From: Agarivorans sp. TSD2052
GTDB taxonomy: Bacteria > Pseudomonadota > Gammaproteobacteria > Enterobacterales > Celerinatantimonadaceae
Length of the DNA: 64,000 nucleotides
Assembly: GCF_023238625.1 (NCBI RefSeq)
Contig: NZ_CP096670.1
Span: 609,501 to 673,500, forward strand
Reading direction: 5' to 3'
The position numbers were made by a program, and so were the translations under genes. The notes beneath the pieces were generated by a model. It made no database searches, was not told where the DNA came from, and saw nothing but the letters and a program-made list of their open reading frames with translations. Positions 28,107-37,336 of this stretch are shown piece by piece. The first letter of the stretch is position 1; the number at the start of each line of letters is the position of its first letter.

Positions 28107-28466
28107 GTGTCAGAGCAAGCTGTAACTGAACAAGCCGCATTTCCAATCCAATTCACTGATGCCGCCGCATCACGAGTAAAAGAATTGGTGGCCGAAGAAG
28201 AAAATCCGGACTTGATGCTACGCGTGTATGTTACCGGTGGCGGTTGCTCGGGCTTCTCGTATGGATTCACTTTCGATGAAAAAGTAAATGAAGGTGATAC
28301 CTTAGTCGAGAAGCAGGGCGTATCAATGATTGTCGATTCGATGAGCTTACAATACTTGGTTGGCGGTATTGTAGATTTTACCTCTGGTTTAGAGGGGTCT
28401 CGCTTTCTGGTGAGTAACCCTAACGCCAGTACCACCTGCGGTTGTGGCTCGTCTTTTAGTATCTAA
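28107..28466 (+). CDS. erpA: Iron-sulphur cluster insertion protein ErpA
   Basis: A-type carrier that delivers Fe-S clusters to enzymes such as IspG and respiratory proteins. The three cluster ligands are Cys in [11 protein letters not shown] and the CGCG near the C-terminus. [13 protein letters not shown] and [12 protein letters not shown] are typical. The 119-residue length fits. The start is GTG at 28107 with AAGGA eight bases before. A perfect terminator follows. Confidence 0.96.
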   Translation: MSEQAVTEQAAFPIQFTDAAASRVKELVAEEENPDLMLRVYVTGGGCSGFSYGFTFDEKVNEGDTLVEKQGVSMIVDSMSLQYLVGGIVDFTSGLEGSRFLVSNPNASTTCGCGSSFSI

Positions 28467-28499
28467 ATCTTATAGCTGGATCCAGTTATGTTGATTTAT

Positions 28500-28528
28500 A
28501 AGCCACCTTAAGGTGGCTTTGTTGTTTC
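28500..28528 (+). terminator. Intrinsic terminator after erpA
   Basis: Stem AAGCCACC, loop TTAA, GGTGGCTT (28500-28519), followed by TGTTGTTTC. It ends the erpA transcript ahead of the efflux genes. Confidence 0.85.
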
Positions 28529-28644
28529 AGGATGCTGAGATAGTCTTTTGTATCAAATTTGTCAGTAGTCTTTGATATTTAATGTTGTTCCTTTAAAACA
28601 CCTTGTATACTGTTTGACCTATTCAAGTTGTCAACAGGGAATGT

Positions 28645-29760
28645 TTGATTGTGCCTTCTGCATTAAAACAATTTTTCGCCGCTCGCCCGTATATTCTATC
28701 GATCATTATTGTTGCCATTGTGGTGCTGTGGATGCTCTCTGGGCAACTGAAAGCTGATAGCCCTGATGAGTCAGTGCAGCTCAGCACTAAACAGACTCAT
28801 GTTACTCGAGTACAAGTGAAAACTTACGTTGCAGAGCGCATTGAGCGAGCCATACACCTATATGGTCAAACTGAAGCGCGCCGCCAAAGCACTATTTCGG
28901 CTGAAGTGTCAGGGCGTTTGCTTGAATTTTTAGTTAAAGAAGGCCGACCCATTACCAAGGACCAAGCTTTAGCTCGCTTAGATATTCAAGATCGTCGCTC
29001 TCAGCTATTACGCGCTGAAGCGCTGTTAGAGCAACGAAAAATTGAATATGCTGGGGTAAATGCATTAAGTAAAAAAGGCTTCCAAGGTAAAGCCCGCTTA
29101 GCCGAGGCTAAGGCCTCGCTAGTTGATGCTGAATCCATGGTGAAAAATCTTAACTTGGCGATCGACAATACCCTTATTCTTGCCCCTTATGATGGGATAT
29201 TCGAAGAAAATATTGTGGAAGCTGGTGCCTACCTCGCCATTGGTGACCCGATATTAACGCTTGCAGACACCCAACAGTTGGTCGTTCGTACTGATGTCTC
29301 TGAGCGAGATATTCCCCAGCTTAAGTTGGATGAAAAAGCCTATGTCACGATGGTGACTGGCGAAGAAGTCGAAGGCGTTGTGAGTTTTATTGCGACTATC
29401 TCTGACCCTAATACGCGCACCTTTAAAGTTGAAGTACTGATTGATAACCAACAAAATCAACTTCGTGCAGGCGTTAGCGCAAGTGTTCGTTTTCCGCTTA
29501 GTGAGGTGGAAGCTATTAAGGTTAGCCCTGCAGTGTTAGCCTTAGATGATGAGGGAAATCTAGGTGTTAAAACCGTTGTAGATAACATCGTACAGTTCAT
29601 TCCTGCCAGTTTGGTCCGTTCAGACCCTGATGGTGCATGGTTGTCGGGGTTCACTGGTGATAATCAGGTGATTATTTTGGGTCAAGGATTTGTACGGGCC
29701 GGCGATACCGTTGAAGCGGTCACTAAAGCTGAGTTACTCATGCAGGAGAGGGTTGAGTAA
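28645..29760 (+). CDS. RND efflux membrane-fusion (adaptor) protein
   Basis: The periplasmic adaptor that bridges the RND pump to an outer-membrane channel. An N-terminal membrane anchor (about residues 14-33) is followed by a lipoyl-type half (IYGQTEARRQ-like start; AEVSGRLLEFLVKEG), a helical hairpin, and the second lipoyl half with LILAPYDGIFEENIVEAGAYL. The beta-barrel region follows (ADTQQLVVRTDVSERD). The start is TTG at 28645 or GTG at 28651; AGGGA at 28635-28639 suits both. It shares one base with the pump gene (TAATG). No TolC-type gene is in the window. Confidence 0.9.
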   Translation: MIVPSALKQFFAARPYILSIIIVAIVVLWMLSGQLKADSPDESVQLSTKQTHVTRVQVKTYVAERIERAIHLYGQTEARRQSTISAEVSGRLLEFLVKEGRPITKDQALARLDIQDRRSQLLRAEALLEQRKIEYAGVNALSKKGFQGKARLAEAKASLVDAESMVKNLNLAIDNTLILAPYDGIFEENIVEAGAYLAIGDPILTLADTQQLVVRTDVSERDIPQLKLDEKAYVTMVTGEEVEGVVSFIATISDPNTRTFKVEVLIDNQQNQLRAGVSASVRFPLSEVEAIKVSPAVLALDDEGNLGVKTVVDNIVQFIPASLVRSDPDGAWLSGFTGDNQVIILGQGFVRAGDTVEAVTKAELLMQERVE

Positions 29761-32700
29761 TGCATAGCTTTATTGAAGCGATACTGTCGCGAACTAGAAC
29801 CGTTTTATCATTGTTAGTGTTCTTATTCATTGCTGGCATCATTACCTACATTAATATTCCTAAAGAATCGGATCCCGATGTCGAGATCCCGGTCATTTAT
29901 GTGTCTATTCCGCATGATGGTATTTCCCCACAAGATGCCGAACGTTTGCTACTGCGCCCTATGGAGCAAGAGCTTCAAGGCATTGAAGGCATCAAAGAGA
30001 TGACTGCCACCGCCAGCGAAGGTCACGGTTCGGTAGTGCTAGAATTTATTGTCGGTGTCGATATCGACCAAGCCTTGGCTGATGTGCGCGCCAAGGTAGA
30101 TCAAGCTAAACCTAAGTTACCTGCAGGGGGAGACGAGCCAGAGGTAAACCAAGTGACCTTGGCGACCGAGCAGCCAGCTATAACGGTGTTGTTATCAGGC
30201 AACTTACCGCAACGTGCCTTATTGACTATTGCACGTGACCTGCAAGATCAAATGGAAGCGATGAAACAAGTGCTCGAGGTCAACATCGGCGGTGACCGAG
30301 AAGATTACCTAGAGATTATCGTAAACCCTTTATTAATGGAGTCTTACGGTCTAGATCAAGCCGATATCTATAATCTGGTCAGTCGCAACAACCGCTTAGT
30401 CACCGCCGGAACCTTAGATACTGGTAATGGCCGTTTTGCGGTAAAAGTGCCCGCTGTATTTGAGACAGTGAAAGACGTTATCGACCTGCCTATCAAAGTG
30501 GATGGCGACCGAATTGTTACTTTTGGTGATGTGGCGAGCGCGCGTCGTGCCTTTAAAGACGCCAGTACTTATGCTCGAGTTAATGGTAAACCGACTATTT
30601 CCTTAGAAGTGAGTAAGCGCCCTGGAGAAAATCTAATAGAAACCATCGAACAGGTAAAACACTTGATCGATAGCGAAAGTCAGTTTTGGCCCGACTCCGT
30701 CATCATCGATTATGCGGGCGATAAATCAAAAGACATTCGTACCATGCTCTCAGAGCTGCAAAACAACATCCTCTCTGCAGTTTTGTTAGTGGTAGTCGTG
30801 ATTATTGCGGTAATGGGAGTGCGCTCTTCCTTATTAGTCGGTATTGCTATTCCGGGGTCATTTCTGGCGGGTATTTTGGTGTTATCACTGGGTGGCCTCA
30901 CCATCAACATGATTGTGCTTTTCTCGTTAATCATGGCGGTTGGCATGCTAGTAGATGGTGCCATTGTTGTCACTGAGTTTGCTGATCGGCAAATGAGTGA
31001 AGGGGTGCCAAGGCATCAAGCATATTCGCTAGCTTCGCAACGTATGGCTTGGCCGATTATTGCTTCTACTGCGACCACCTTGGCCGCTTTTGCACCTTTG
31101 CTGGCTTGGCCTGGCATGGTTGGTCAGTTTATGGGTTACTTACCGCTAACGCTTATCGCCACCTTAAGCGCATCGTTGGTGATGGCGCTTATTTTTGTCC
31201 CCTCATTAGGTAATATTTTTGGTCGCCCACGCAAATTAACGGCTGCTCAGCAAACCGCTTTAGTCAAGGCTGACCGTGGTGAATGGCAAGATCTAAAAGG
31301 CTTCACTGGCGTGTATCTACGCGTATTAGATAAAGCCGTAAACGCGCCATTAAGGGTATTGGGTATCGGTATTGTTATCGCAGTGGCGGTAATTATGGCC
31401 TATAGCAGTGCCGGTAAAGGCGTCGAGTTTTTCCCGAAAGTTGAACCGGTAGGCTTTAACATCATTGTACGTTCGCATGGCGATTATTCTACTGATGAAA
31501 AGTTAGCCATCATGCAAGAAGTTGAGCGTAGAATCATTGATCTTGAAGACTACGACACGCTATACAATAAAGTGGGTGGCGAACAACTGGGTAATGTTCG
31601 GGTTAACCTTAAAGACTGGAATCAGCGCCGTCCAGCCGATGAAGTGATTGCTGACTTACGTTCTCGGTTAGCGCCTATTGCGGGCTTAGAAATTGAGTTT
31701 CGCCAAGATAAAGCCGGCCCGCCAGCGGGCAAAGATATTCAGTTAGAGTTAAGCTCGCGTTTCCCTGAACGCTTACAGCCGATGGCCAAAAAAATCCGCC
31801 AGTTGATTGATGATAATGAGCATCTCGTGAATGCCGAAGATTCCACGACCAAACCGGGTATAGAGTGGCAGTTAAAGGTTGATCGAAGCAAAGCGGCGCG
31901 CTTTGGCGCCGATGTGACGTTGTTGGGGAATACCGTTCAGTTTGTCACCAACGGTCTTAACATTGGTGACTATCGTCCCGATGATGTTGATGACGAGTTA
32001 GAGATTCGCGTTCGCTTTCCGGAAGAAAGCCGCAGTATTAGCCGCTTAAGTGAACTGCGGGTTAAAACTTCCCATGGCTTAGTGCCGATTACCAATTTTG
32101 TAAGTTTAGAAGCTAAGCCCAAGCAAGATGTGATAAACAAAGTGGATGGCCGCCAAGTACTCACGGTGAGTGCCGACATGGCTGAAGGGCAAAATCTCAG
32201 TTTAGAGCTGCCTAAATTACAAGAGCAGATCAAGCAATTAGCGTTAGATCCACTGGTTGATATTAAGCTACGTGGGCAAAACGAAGACCAAGAGGAAACG
32301 ATGGCCTTTTTAGGCAAGGCCTTTATGGTGGCCCTGTTTGTCATGGGCTTGATCTTGGTCACCCAGTTTAATAGTTTTTATCAAGCCTTGTTGATCCTCT
32401 CGGCGGTGCTGTTTTCTACCATTGGGGTATTACTCGGTTTGCTGTTAGCGGGCCAAGCTTTCGGCATCATTATGAGTGGACTAGGGGTGATAACTTTAGC
32501 CGGTATTGTGGTGAACAATAATATTGTACTTATTGATACCTACAACGTCTTGCGGAAGCAGGGCATTGCCGCCCAAGAAGCGATTATGCGCACTGGTGCC
32601 CAGCGTTTGCGGCCGGTAATGCTCACTACCATCACCACTATTTTAGGTTTAATGCCGATGGTATTGCAGCTGAATATAGATATGTTTGAGCGAACCATAG

Positions 32701-32888
32701 AAATAGGCGCGCCGTCTTCGCAGTGGTGGTCGCAATTGGCGACAGCTGTAGCGGGCGGATTGAGCTTTGCTACCTTACTTACGCTGATTCTAACCCCTTG
32801 TTTGTTAATGTTAGGGGCAAAGTTTAGCCGTAAGGATAAGCAAGCTGAATTGGTTGAAGCGAAAGAACAAGAGTTATTAGGGGCTTAA
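29760..32888 (+). CDS. RND-family efflux pump, inner-membrane transporter
   Basis: A 1042-residue proton-driven exporter. The layout is the usual one: helix 1, a large periplasmic loop, helices 2-6, a second helix and loop, then helices 8-12. GMLVDGAIVVTEFADRQ carries the proton-relay Asp of helix 4, and GIVVNNNIVLIDTYNVLR corresponds to helix 10. TAQRLRPVMLTTITTILGLMPM-type sequence follows. It belongs to the hydrophobe/amphiphile group by general appearance. Substrates cannot be read from the sequence. It is translationally coupled to the adaptor gene. Confidence 0.94.
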   Translation: MHSFIEAILSRTRTVLSLLVFLFIAGIITYINIPKESDPDVEIPVIYVSIPHDGISPQDAERLLLRPMEQELQGIEGIKEMTATASEGHGSVVLEFIVGVDIDQALADVRAKVDQAKPKLPAGGDEPEVNQVTLATEQPAITVLLSGNLPQRALLTIARDLQDQMEAMKQVLEVNIGGDREDYLEIIVNPLLMESYGLDQADIYNLVSRNNRLVTAGTLDTGNGRFAVKVPAVFETVKDVIDLPIKVDGDRIVTFGDVASARRAFKDASTYARVNGKPTISLEVSKRPGENLIETIEQVKHLIDSESQFWPDSVIIDYAGDKSKDIRTMLSELQNNILSAVLLVVVVIIAVMGVRSSLLVGIAIPGSFLAGILVLSLGGLTINMIVLFSLIMAVGMLVDGAIVVTEFADRQMSEGVPRHQAYSLASQRMAWPIIASTATTLAAFAPLLAWPGMVGQFMGYLPLTLIATLSASLVMALIFVPSLGNIFGRPRKLTAAQQTALVKADRGEWQDLKGFTGVYLRVLDKAVNAPLRVLGIGIVIAVAVIMAYSSAGKGVEFFPKVEPVGFNIIVRSHGDYSTDEKLAIMQEVERRIIDLEDYDTLYNKVGGEQLGNVRVNLKDWNQRRPADEVIADLRSRLAPIAGLEIEFRQDKAGPPAGKDIQLELSSRFPERLQPMAKKIRQLIDDNEHLVNAEDSTTKPGIEWQLKVDRSKAARFGADVTLLGNTVQFVTNGLNIGDYRPDDVDDELEIRVRFPEESRSISRLSELRVKTSHGLVPITNFVSLEAKPKQDVINKVDGRQVLTVSADMAEGQNLSLELPKLQEQIKQLALDPLVDIKLRGQNEDQEETMAFLGKAFMVALFVMGLILVTQFNSFYQALLILSAVLFSTIGVLLGLLLAGQAFGIIMSGLGVITLAGIVVNNNIVLIDTYNVLRKQGIAAQEAIMRTGAQRLRPVMLTTITTILGLMPMVLQLNIDMFERTIEIGAPSSQWWSQLATAVAGGLSFATLLTLILTPCLLMLGAKFSRKDKQAELVEAKEQELLGA

Positions 32889-33300
32889 TGCTTAACGCGA
32901 GCATTAGCCGCCAATCTTTAAGCCTTAATGCTTACGGAAGGTAGCCGTTTCGTCTTGACCACGACCACCTTAAGCTTTGCGCTGACAAAGCTTAAGGTGG
33001 TCACATTGAAAAGCAGTCTCTATTATCTTTTTCCGCACGGAAATAACTCACCACCTTCCAAACCGATGTTAACGTTCTCGGCGCTAGCCTGCTCCGCTAG
33101 GTGCTGTGTAGAGAAGGTTAAAAGATAGGGCTCGTTAATCGACTCTATATTCGTAGAACATTGTTGTTGGTGTTTTTATAAGCTGCAACTGGTTTAAATA
33201 CCCGGTTTAAGCATCAATACTAACAAACACGGGCTTTTAGGAGGTTGCTGCTCACTTTAGCAACAGCAGCGCTTGCTAAGATGGCGAGGTACACTTGGGG
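32889..33300. other. Gene-free stretch with a very strong hairpin
   Basis: These 412 bp between the RND pump gene and anmK, which converge, hold no convincing gene. A 66-codon frame at 32928-33128 has no start signal or family likeness. The region includes AATGCT/AGCATT (about 32888-32906), a 17-bp perfect hairpin at 32963-33002 and CTAGC/GCTAG further on. No T-run terminator is obvious. Confidence 0.5.
32963..33002. repeat. 17-bp perfect inverted repeat with 6-base loop
   Basis: The arm GACCACCTTAAGCTTTG (32963-32979) is exactly complementary to 32986-33002, with loop CGCTGA. There is no T-run on either strand. This is the longest perfect stem I found in the window, and its function is unknown. 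Confidence 0.85.
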
Positions 33301-34407
33301 CTATTTAGATGGATAAAACCCACCTAAGATCGCTGCGCGGTTAGCACCAGTAACGGATCCGACGTTACCATTTTTTTGTTGTACAAAACACCTAGCTAGC
33401 CAAGCAAAAGCAAGTGCTTCTAAGGCTTGTTCAGGAATGCCCAGCTCTGAGGTTCTGCTTAAGCTTAGCTTAGGTAAGGCTTTAGCCAGTAGCTCAAGTA
33501 ACAAGCCGTTGTTATCACCACCGCCGCATAAATATACCGTGCCTTGCTCAAAGCCTTGTAATTGTTCGGCGATGCTTTGCACGGTGAGGTGGTGCAGAGT
33601 GCATTGAATGTCTGCTGGCTGAACCTTGATAAATGCGGGTTGTTGTAGGTGCTTGTCTAACCACGCTAAGTGAAAGTATTCACGCCCCGTGCTTTTAGGT
33701 GCGCTTAAAGCAAAGTAGTTATCAGCCAGTAGTTGTGCCAATAACGCTGGGATCAGCTGGCCGCTGCGGCCCCATTGACCGTTATCATCGTAATCAGTCC
33801 CGTTGGGATGATGGCGCTTGAAATGTTGGTCTAGCAGGGTATTGCCCGGGCCCGTGTCGTAGCCCAATAAGTCCTGACCGGTGATTAAGCGGGTAATGTT
33901 GGCTATGCCACCAATGTTAAGTATAAAGCGAGCTTGCTGGGGGTGACTAAATACCGCTTGATGAAAGGCCGGTACCAAAGGGGCGCCTTGGCCACCTAAG
34001 GCCATGTCTTTATTTCTAAAATCGGCTACCACATCAGTATTGGTGGCGACAGCTATATGGCTAGGGCTACCAATTTGCAGGCTAAAACCTAGCTCAGGAA
34101 AGTGGCGAACAGTTTGGCCATGGCTACCTATTGCTACAATATCACTGGCTTGCAACTGAGCATGATTGATTGCTTGTATGGCGGTTTGAGCAAACAGTGC
34201 CGCTACCTCTACGCTGGCTTCTGCCATCACCGTCAATTCATCCTCTCCAGGCTTACATAAGCGGTGTAACTTAGCCAACAAAGGGCTGGGAATAGCTTGT
34301 TGGTGGTGGGCTAATATTCTCGGTGGTAGCTGGGAAAAATCAGCCACTACTGCATCGACACCATCCATGCTGGTGCCAGACATTAAGCCTAAATACATGT
34401 CGCTCAT
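33301..34407 (-). CDS. anmK: Anhydro-N-acetylmuramic acid kinase
   Basis: Phosphorylates and opens 1,6-anhydro-MurNAc from recycled murein to give MurNAc-6-phosphate. GLMSGTSMDGVDAV at the N-terminus binds ATP, followed by IGSHGQTVRHFP, NIGGIANIT, GYDTGPGNTLLD and a VYLCGGGDNNG segment. The length is 368 residues, normal. It is 8 bp after mepM, in the same operon; in many relatives anmK and a murein endopeptidase are neighbours. Works in the same recycling route as Mpl. Confidence 0.97.
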   Translation of the reverse strand: MSDMYLGLMSGTSMDGVDAVVADFSQLPPRILAHHQQAIPSPLLAKLHRLCKPGEDELTVMAEASVEVAALFAQTAIQAINHAQLQASDIVAIGSHGQTVRHFPELGFSLQIGSPSHIAVATNTDVVADFRNKDMALGGQGAPLVPAFHQAVFSHPQQARFILNIGGIANITRLITGQDLLGYDTGPGNTLLDQHFKRHHPNGTDYDDNGQWGRSGQLIPALLAQLLADNYFALSAPKSTGREYFHLAWLDKHLQQPAFIKVQPADIQCTLHHLTVQSIAEQLQGFEQGTVYLCGGGDNNGLLLELLAKALPKLSLSRTSELGIPEQALEALAFAWLARCFVQQKNGNVGSVTGANRAAILGGFYPSK

Positions 34408-34415
34408 CGCTTGGC

Positions 34416-36071
34416 CTAGTTCATTGCCAATAATACCCGTTTGGTATTATCAAGCTGTTCAATACGGGCTTTAGCAATAGGCATAAAGCGTTGCTTTTTC
34501 TCGCCTTTTAATGGCGTAGAGGTCGGTAACTTAACAGTACGTGGGTTTTTATGAACTCCGTGCACTAAAAATTCATAATGTAGGTGGGGGCCTGTTACTC
34601 GGCCAGTCGCTCCTAATGTACCAATGGTTTTACCTTGTTTTACCCGTTGCCCAGTTTTTACATAGCGTTTTTGTAGGTGTAGGTATTTCGTCATATAAGC
34701 GCTACTGTGCTGAATAAATACATAGTTACCGTTGTATTTGCTATAGCCAGATTTGGTGACTCGGCCATCACCCGCTGCTAATATCGGAGTGCCGACTTTA
34801 GCAGCGTAGTCTATGCCATTATGAGCGCGCACTTTACCTGTTACTGGGTGTAAGCGGCGTGGGTTAAAGCTAGAGCTAATATATTTAAAGTTTACTGGTG
34901 CACGCAAAAAAGCTTTGCGCATTGGCCGGCCTTCAGGTGTGTAATAGTTGCCATCATCGTGGCGAACTGCTCGGAAAATGTCACCCTGGTTGATAAATTC
35001 GGCAGCAATAATATCGCCATTTCCAGCATATTGACCATCGATATAGTGCTCTTCAAATAACACCATAAAGCTATCGTTTTTACGGATGTCTAAGGCAAAG
35101 TCGATATCCCAGCCAAATACAGCCGCTAGCGCCATAATTTGTCCTTGGCCTAAGCCGGCGCTGATACCCGCATTCCAAAAACTTGAGCTAATGGTGCCTT
35201 GGGCGAAGCTGGTTCTTACTTCCAGCTCTTGAGTGTCGATACGGGCGGTAAATTTTTGTTGTTGGTCCCGTTCGATAACCAAGGTTTCAAACTTAGATTG
35301 TGGGTAATTAAGTTTTACTAAACGATCTTGGTCATCAAGATAAAAGTCTAAGGTATCGCCGGGGTGAACCGTGCGCAGCTTTTTGGCTTCGCCGCCCAAT
35401 TGGTCGATGTTATATAAGGTTCTGGCACTTAAGCCTACTCGAGAAAAGATCAGCGCCATGCTATCGCCTGATTTAACGGTTTGCCGTTTAAGGGTATAAA
35501 AATGCTCTGGCTCGGAAGGCATCTCTGATAATGGGATACTTAGCGCTAGTGGATAACGGACACCTAAATGCAGTTCTCCACCTTGTTTTAGTGACTCGAG
35601 GGTACCAAGAGCATCACTATCGCTAAGTTGTTCACTGATTTTTGTCGCGATAGGTTCAGCCTCTGCTGATTCAGCGGGCTTAGCGGCTTCGCTAATTTTT
35701 AGTGGCTGTAATGTCGTTGAGGTTGCGTCAACGAGCTCTGGTTTAAGCGTGGCCTGCTTTATCTGAGACCCATTAACCTCACTGTTTGCAGGCTTAGGCT
35801 CAGTAGTAGTGTTAAGTTGAGGCTGTTTTTCTCGCTGTTGGATGTTAGCTAACGAAGGTTCGGTTTTTGCGCTGGTCATCTCCGTTAGTGGGTCAAGGGT
35901 TAACTTATTATTGGCTTTAGCCGAAAGATCGATCGTTTGACGTTGACTGGCATTGGGCGAGTTTTGTTCGCTAGGGAAAAGAACAGCGGCAGCCACCACA
36001 AGGGCGAGAATAATTAACAGTCGGCGGTGGCGTTTCGGTAATAAGCTTTGCAATCTACTTCCAACATACAA
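34416..36071 (-). CDS. mepM: Murein DD-endopeptidase, M23 family (MepM-like)
   Basis: Cleaves cross-links between peptidoglycan strands so that new material can be inserted. A transmembrane helix (about residues 18-35) is followed by a long low-complexity linker (about residues 38-165), then an OapA/LysM-like region (LKRQTVKSGDSMALIFSRVG), and the M23 domain with HNGIDYAAKVGTPI (His and Asp zinc ligands) and GPHLHYEFLV (His-x-His). The 551 residues exceed the roughly 440 of E. coli MepM, chiefly through the linker. In an operon with anmK. Confidence 0.93.
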   Translation of the reverse strand: MYVGSRLQSLLPKRHRRLLIILALVVAAAVLFPSEQNSPNASQRQTIDLSAKANNKLTLDPLTEMTSAKTEPSLANIQQREKQPQLNTTTEPKPANSEVNGSQIKQATLKPELVDATSTTLQPLKISEAAKPAESAEAEPIATKISEQLSDSDALGTLESLKQGGELHLGVRYPLALSIPLSEMPSEPEHFYTLKRQTVKSGDSMALIFSRVGLSARTLYNIDQLGGEAKKLRTVHPGDTLDFYLDDQDRLVKLNYPQSKFETLVIERDQQQKFTARIDTQELEVRTSFAQGTISSSFWNAGISAGLGQGQIMALAAVFGWDIDFALDIRKNDSFMVLFEEHYIDGQYAGNGDIIAAEFINQGDIFRAVRHDDGNYYTPEGRPMRKAFLRAPVNFKYISSSFNPRRLHPVTGKVRAHNGIDYAAKVGTPILAAGDGRVTKSGYSKYNGNYVFIQHSSAYMTKYLHLQKRYVKTGQRVKQGKTIGTLGATGRVTGPHLHYEFLVHGVHKNPRTVKLPTSTPLKGEKKQRFMPIAKARIEQLDNTKRVLLAMN

Positions 36072-36289
36072 ACCAGAGATTATCGCGATTGTAGCCAGAT
36101 GAGCGCTAGAATGCCAGATTCAGCTTGTCTGGCCGTGAGCTAAACAGCTTACACAGTAAATGCTAGCCAAATTAGCGCATAGTGATTAAGTATGGTGCAA
36201 GGGGTGCTGTGCGAGATAAATCCCTGCAATTTATAAGTTTAACCAGATAAAGAATAATTTAGGTATTTAGCAAAACCAAGAGCAGGTTA

Positions 36290-36458
36290 ACGATATAAAA
36301 AACCAAATACCTCTTTAGAGGTGGTGAAGTGTATTGAAGTTTATATTAGACGCGTGGTTCGCTAAAAACTGGCACAACTATTCCATTAGTAATAGTGAAG
36401 AGTTTTCTTCACTCGTATATGCTCTCGTCCCACTCAGTTTTCTGAGTGGGTTTTTTTT
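36290..36458 (+). ncRNA. Candidate small RNA on the plus strand upstream of mepM
   Basis: This strand has no gene here, yet the region ends in a perfect terminator (36429-36458). Upstream hairpins are ACCTC-TTTA-GAGGT (36309-36322) and AGTGAAGA-GTTT-TCTTCACT (36394-36413). A 13-codon frame begins GTG at about 36325 after AGAGGTG and could be a leader peptide, but the next plus-strand gene is far away. I find no convincing promoter, so the 5' end is a guess. Antisense pairing with the btuF mRNA end is possible. Confidence 0.5.
36429..36458 (+). terminator. Strong terminator overlapping the btuF 3' end
   Basis: Stem CCCACTCAG, loop TTTT, CTGAGTGGG followed by eight T (36451-36458). The T-run is on the plus strand only. 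On the minus strand the stem lies inside the last codons of btuF, so the terminator must serve a plus-strand transcript. Confidence 0.93.
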
Positions 36459-37336
36459 CGGCTTTTATCGAGCATGCTACAAAGCTGCTTTAGATTATCC
36501 AAAGTGCGCAGAGTTAAGCGGTGGGCTTTGTCTGGATCTATGTGGTAGATATTGTTGTATTTTACCGCCTGCAGTTGCGGCCAGTTATCCCAATGGTGGC
36601 TAAATTCCCATTGCGCCACAATAATGGCTTGCGGGTCAGCCGCTAATACCCATTCTTCTGATAACAAAGGGTAGGGGGCTAAAGCCTCGGCCATTATATT
36701 CTCGCCACCACATAAAGTGATGCCATCATTAATCCAACTTTTAGCCGAAATGCTGCGCAGCGGAGTATGCCACATTTGATAAAACACACTCACCTTGCGC
36801 TGCTGCTGATATTGCTGGGCTAAGTGGTTGAGTTGTTGCTGTGTATATTGGCTAAGAGCTAAGCCCTGCTCTGGTTCTCCGAGCACCTTACCGAGTTGTA
36901 CAAATTGCTCAGATAATGCGGCTAGTTGTTTTGGTTTAGAGACATACACGGCAATGTTTAAAGCGCTTAACTTGTCTGCTAAGTGTTGTTGATTACCTTG
37001 CTGCCAAATGAGTACTAAATCGGGTTTCAAAGCAATCACACTTTCTAAGCTAATATATTGATAATTACCAATGCGGGGCAAAGCCTTTGCCGCTTCTGGA
37101 TAGTCGGCGTAATCTACTGTGGCAATTAACTTATCACCCGCTCCAAGGGCATAAACCTGCTCAGTTAAATGCGGCGCAAGTGAGATAATGCGTTGTGGCT
37201 TAGCTGACAGCGTAAAGCTAATCAATAGCGCGCATAGGCCAAGCAGTAGCCTTAGATAAATAGCTTGGAAGGGTTTATAAATAAACGGCACGAACAAGGT
37301 AGATAGGGCTAAGTAAAAGTAAATATAACAGCGCAC
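36434..37336 (-). CDS. btuF: Cobalamin-binding periplasmic protein, BtuF type
   Basis: Substrate-binding protein for vitamin B12 uptake. RIISLAPHLTEQVYALGAGDKLIATVDYADYP and the later KPDLVLIW are typical of the BtuF fold (helical-backbone metal receptor). The signal peptide is AIYLRLLLGLCALLISFTLSA, cut before KPQRI. The ATG at 37336 lies 62 bp inside cbiB and has no ribosome binding site, so translation may begin later, near the cbiB stop, at a GTG or TTG (around 37290). BtuC and BtuD are not here. The stop codon lies within a plus-strand terminator. Confidence 0.85.
   Translation of the reverse strand: MRCYIYFYLALSTLFVPFIYKPFQAIYLRLLLGLCALLISFTLSAKPQRIISLAPHLTEQVYALGAGDKLIATVDYADYPEAAKALPRIGNYQYISLESVIALKPDLVLIWQQGNQQHLADKLSALNIAVYVSKPKQLAALSEQFVQLGKVLGEPEQGLALSQYTQQQLNHLAQQYQQQRKVSVFYQMWHTPLRSISAKSWINDGITLCGGENIMAEALAPYPLLSEEWVLAADPQAIIVAQWEFSHHWDNWPQLQAVKYNNIYHIDPDKAHRLTLRTLDNLKQLCSMLDKSRKKTHSEN

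Noticed and set aside
31970-32362. 130-codon minus-strand frame within the RND pump
   Set aside because: Antisense shadow of a conserved membrane protein.
32928-33128. 66-codon frame in the RND-anmK gap
   Set aside because: It runs through the strong hairpin, has no start signal and reads as random composition.
32889-33128. Integron attC-like site
   Set aside because: The hairpin has no recognisable core sites of the RYYYAAC/GTTRRRY type in the right places, and no integrase is seen.
36334-36603. 89-codon plus-strand frame starting TTG before btuF's end
   Set aside because: It crosses the strong terminator at 36429-36458 and continues antisense to btuF, so it would not be translated in full.
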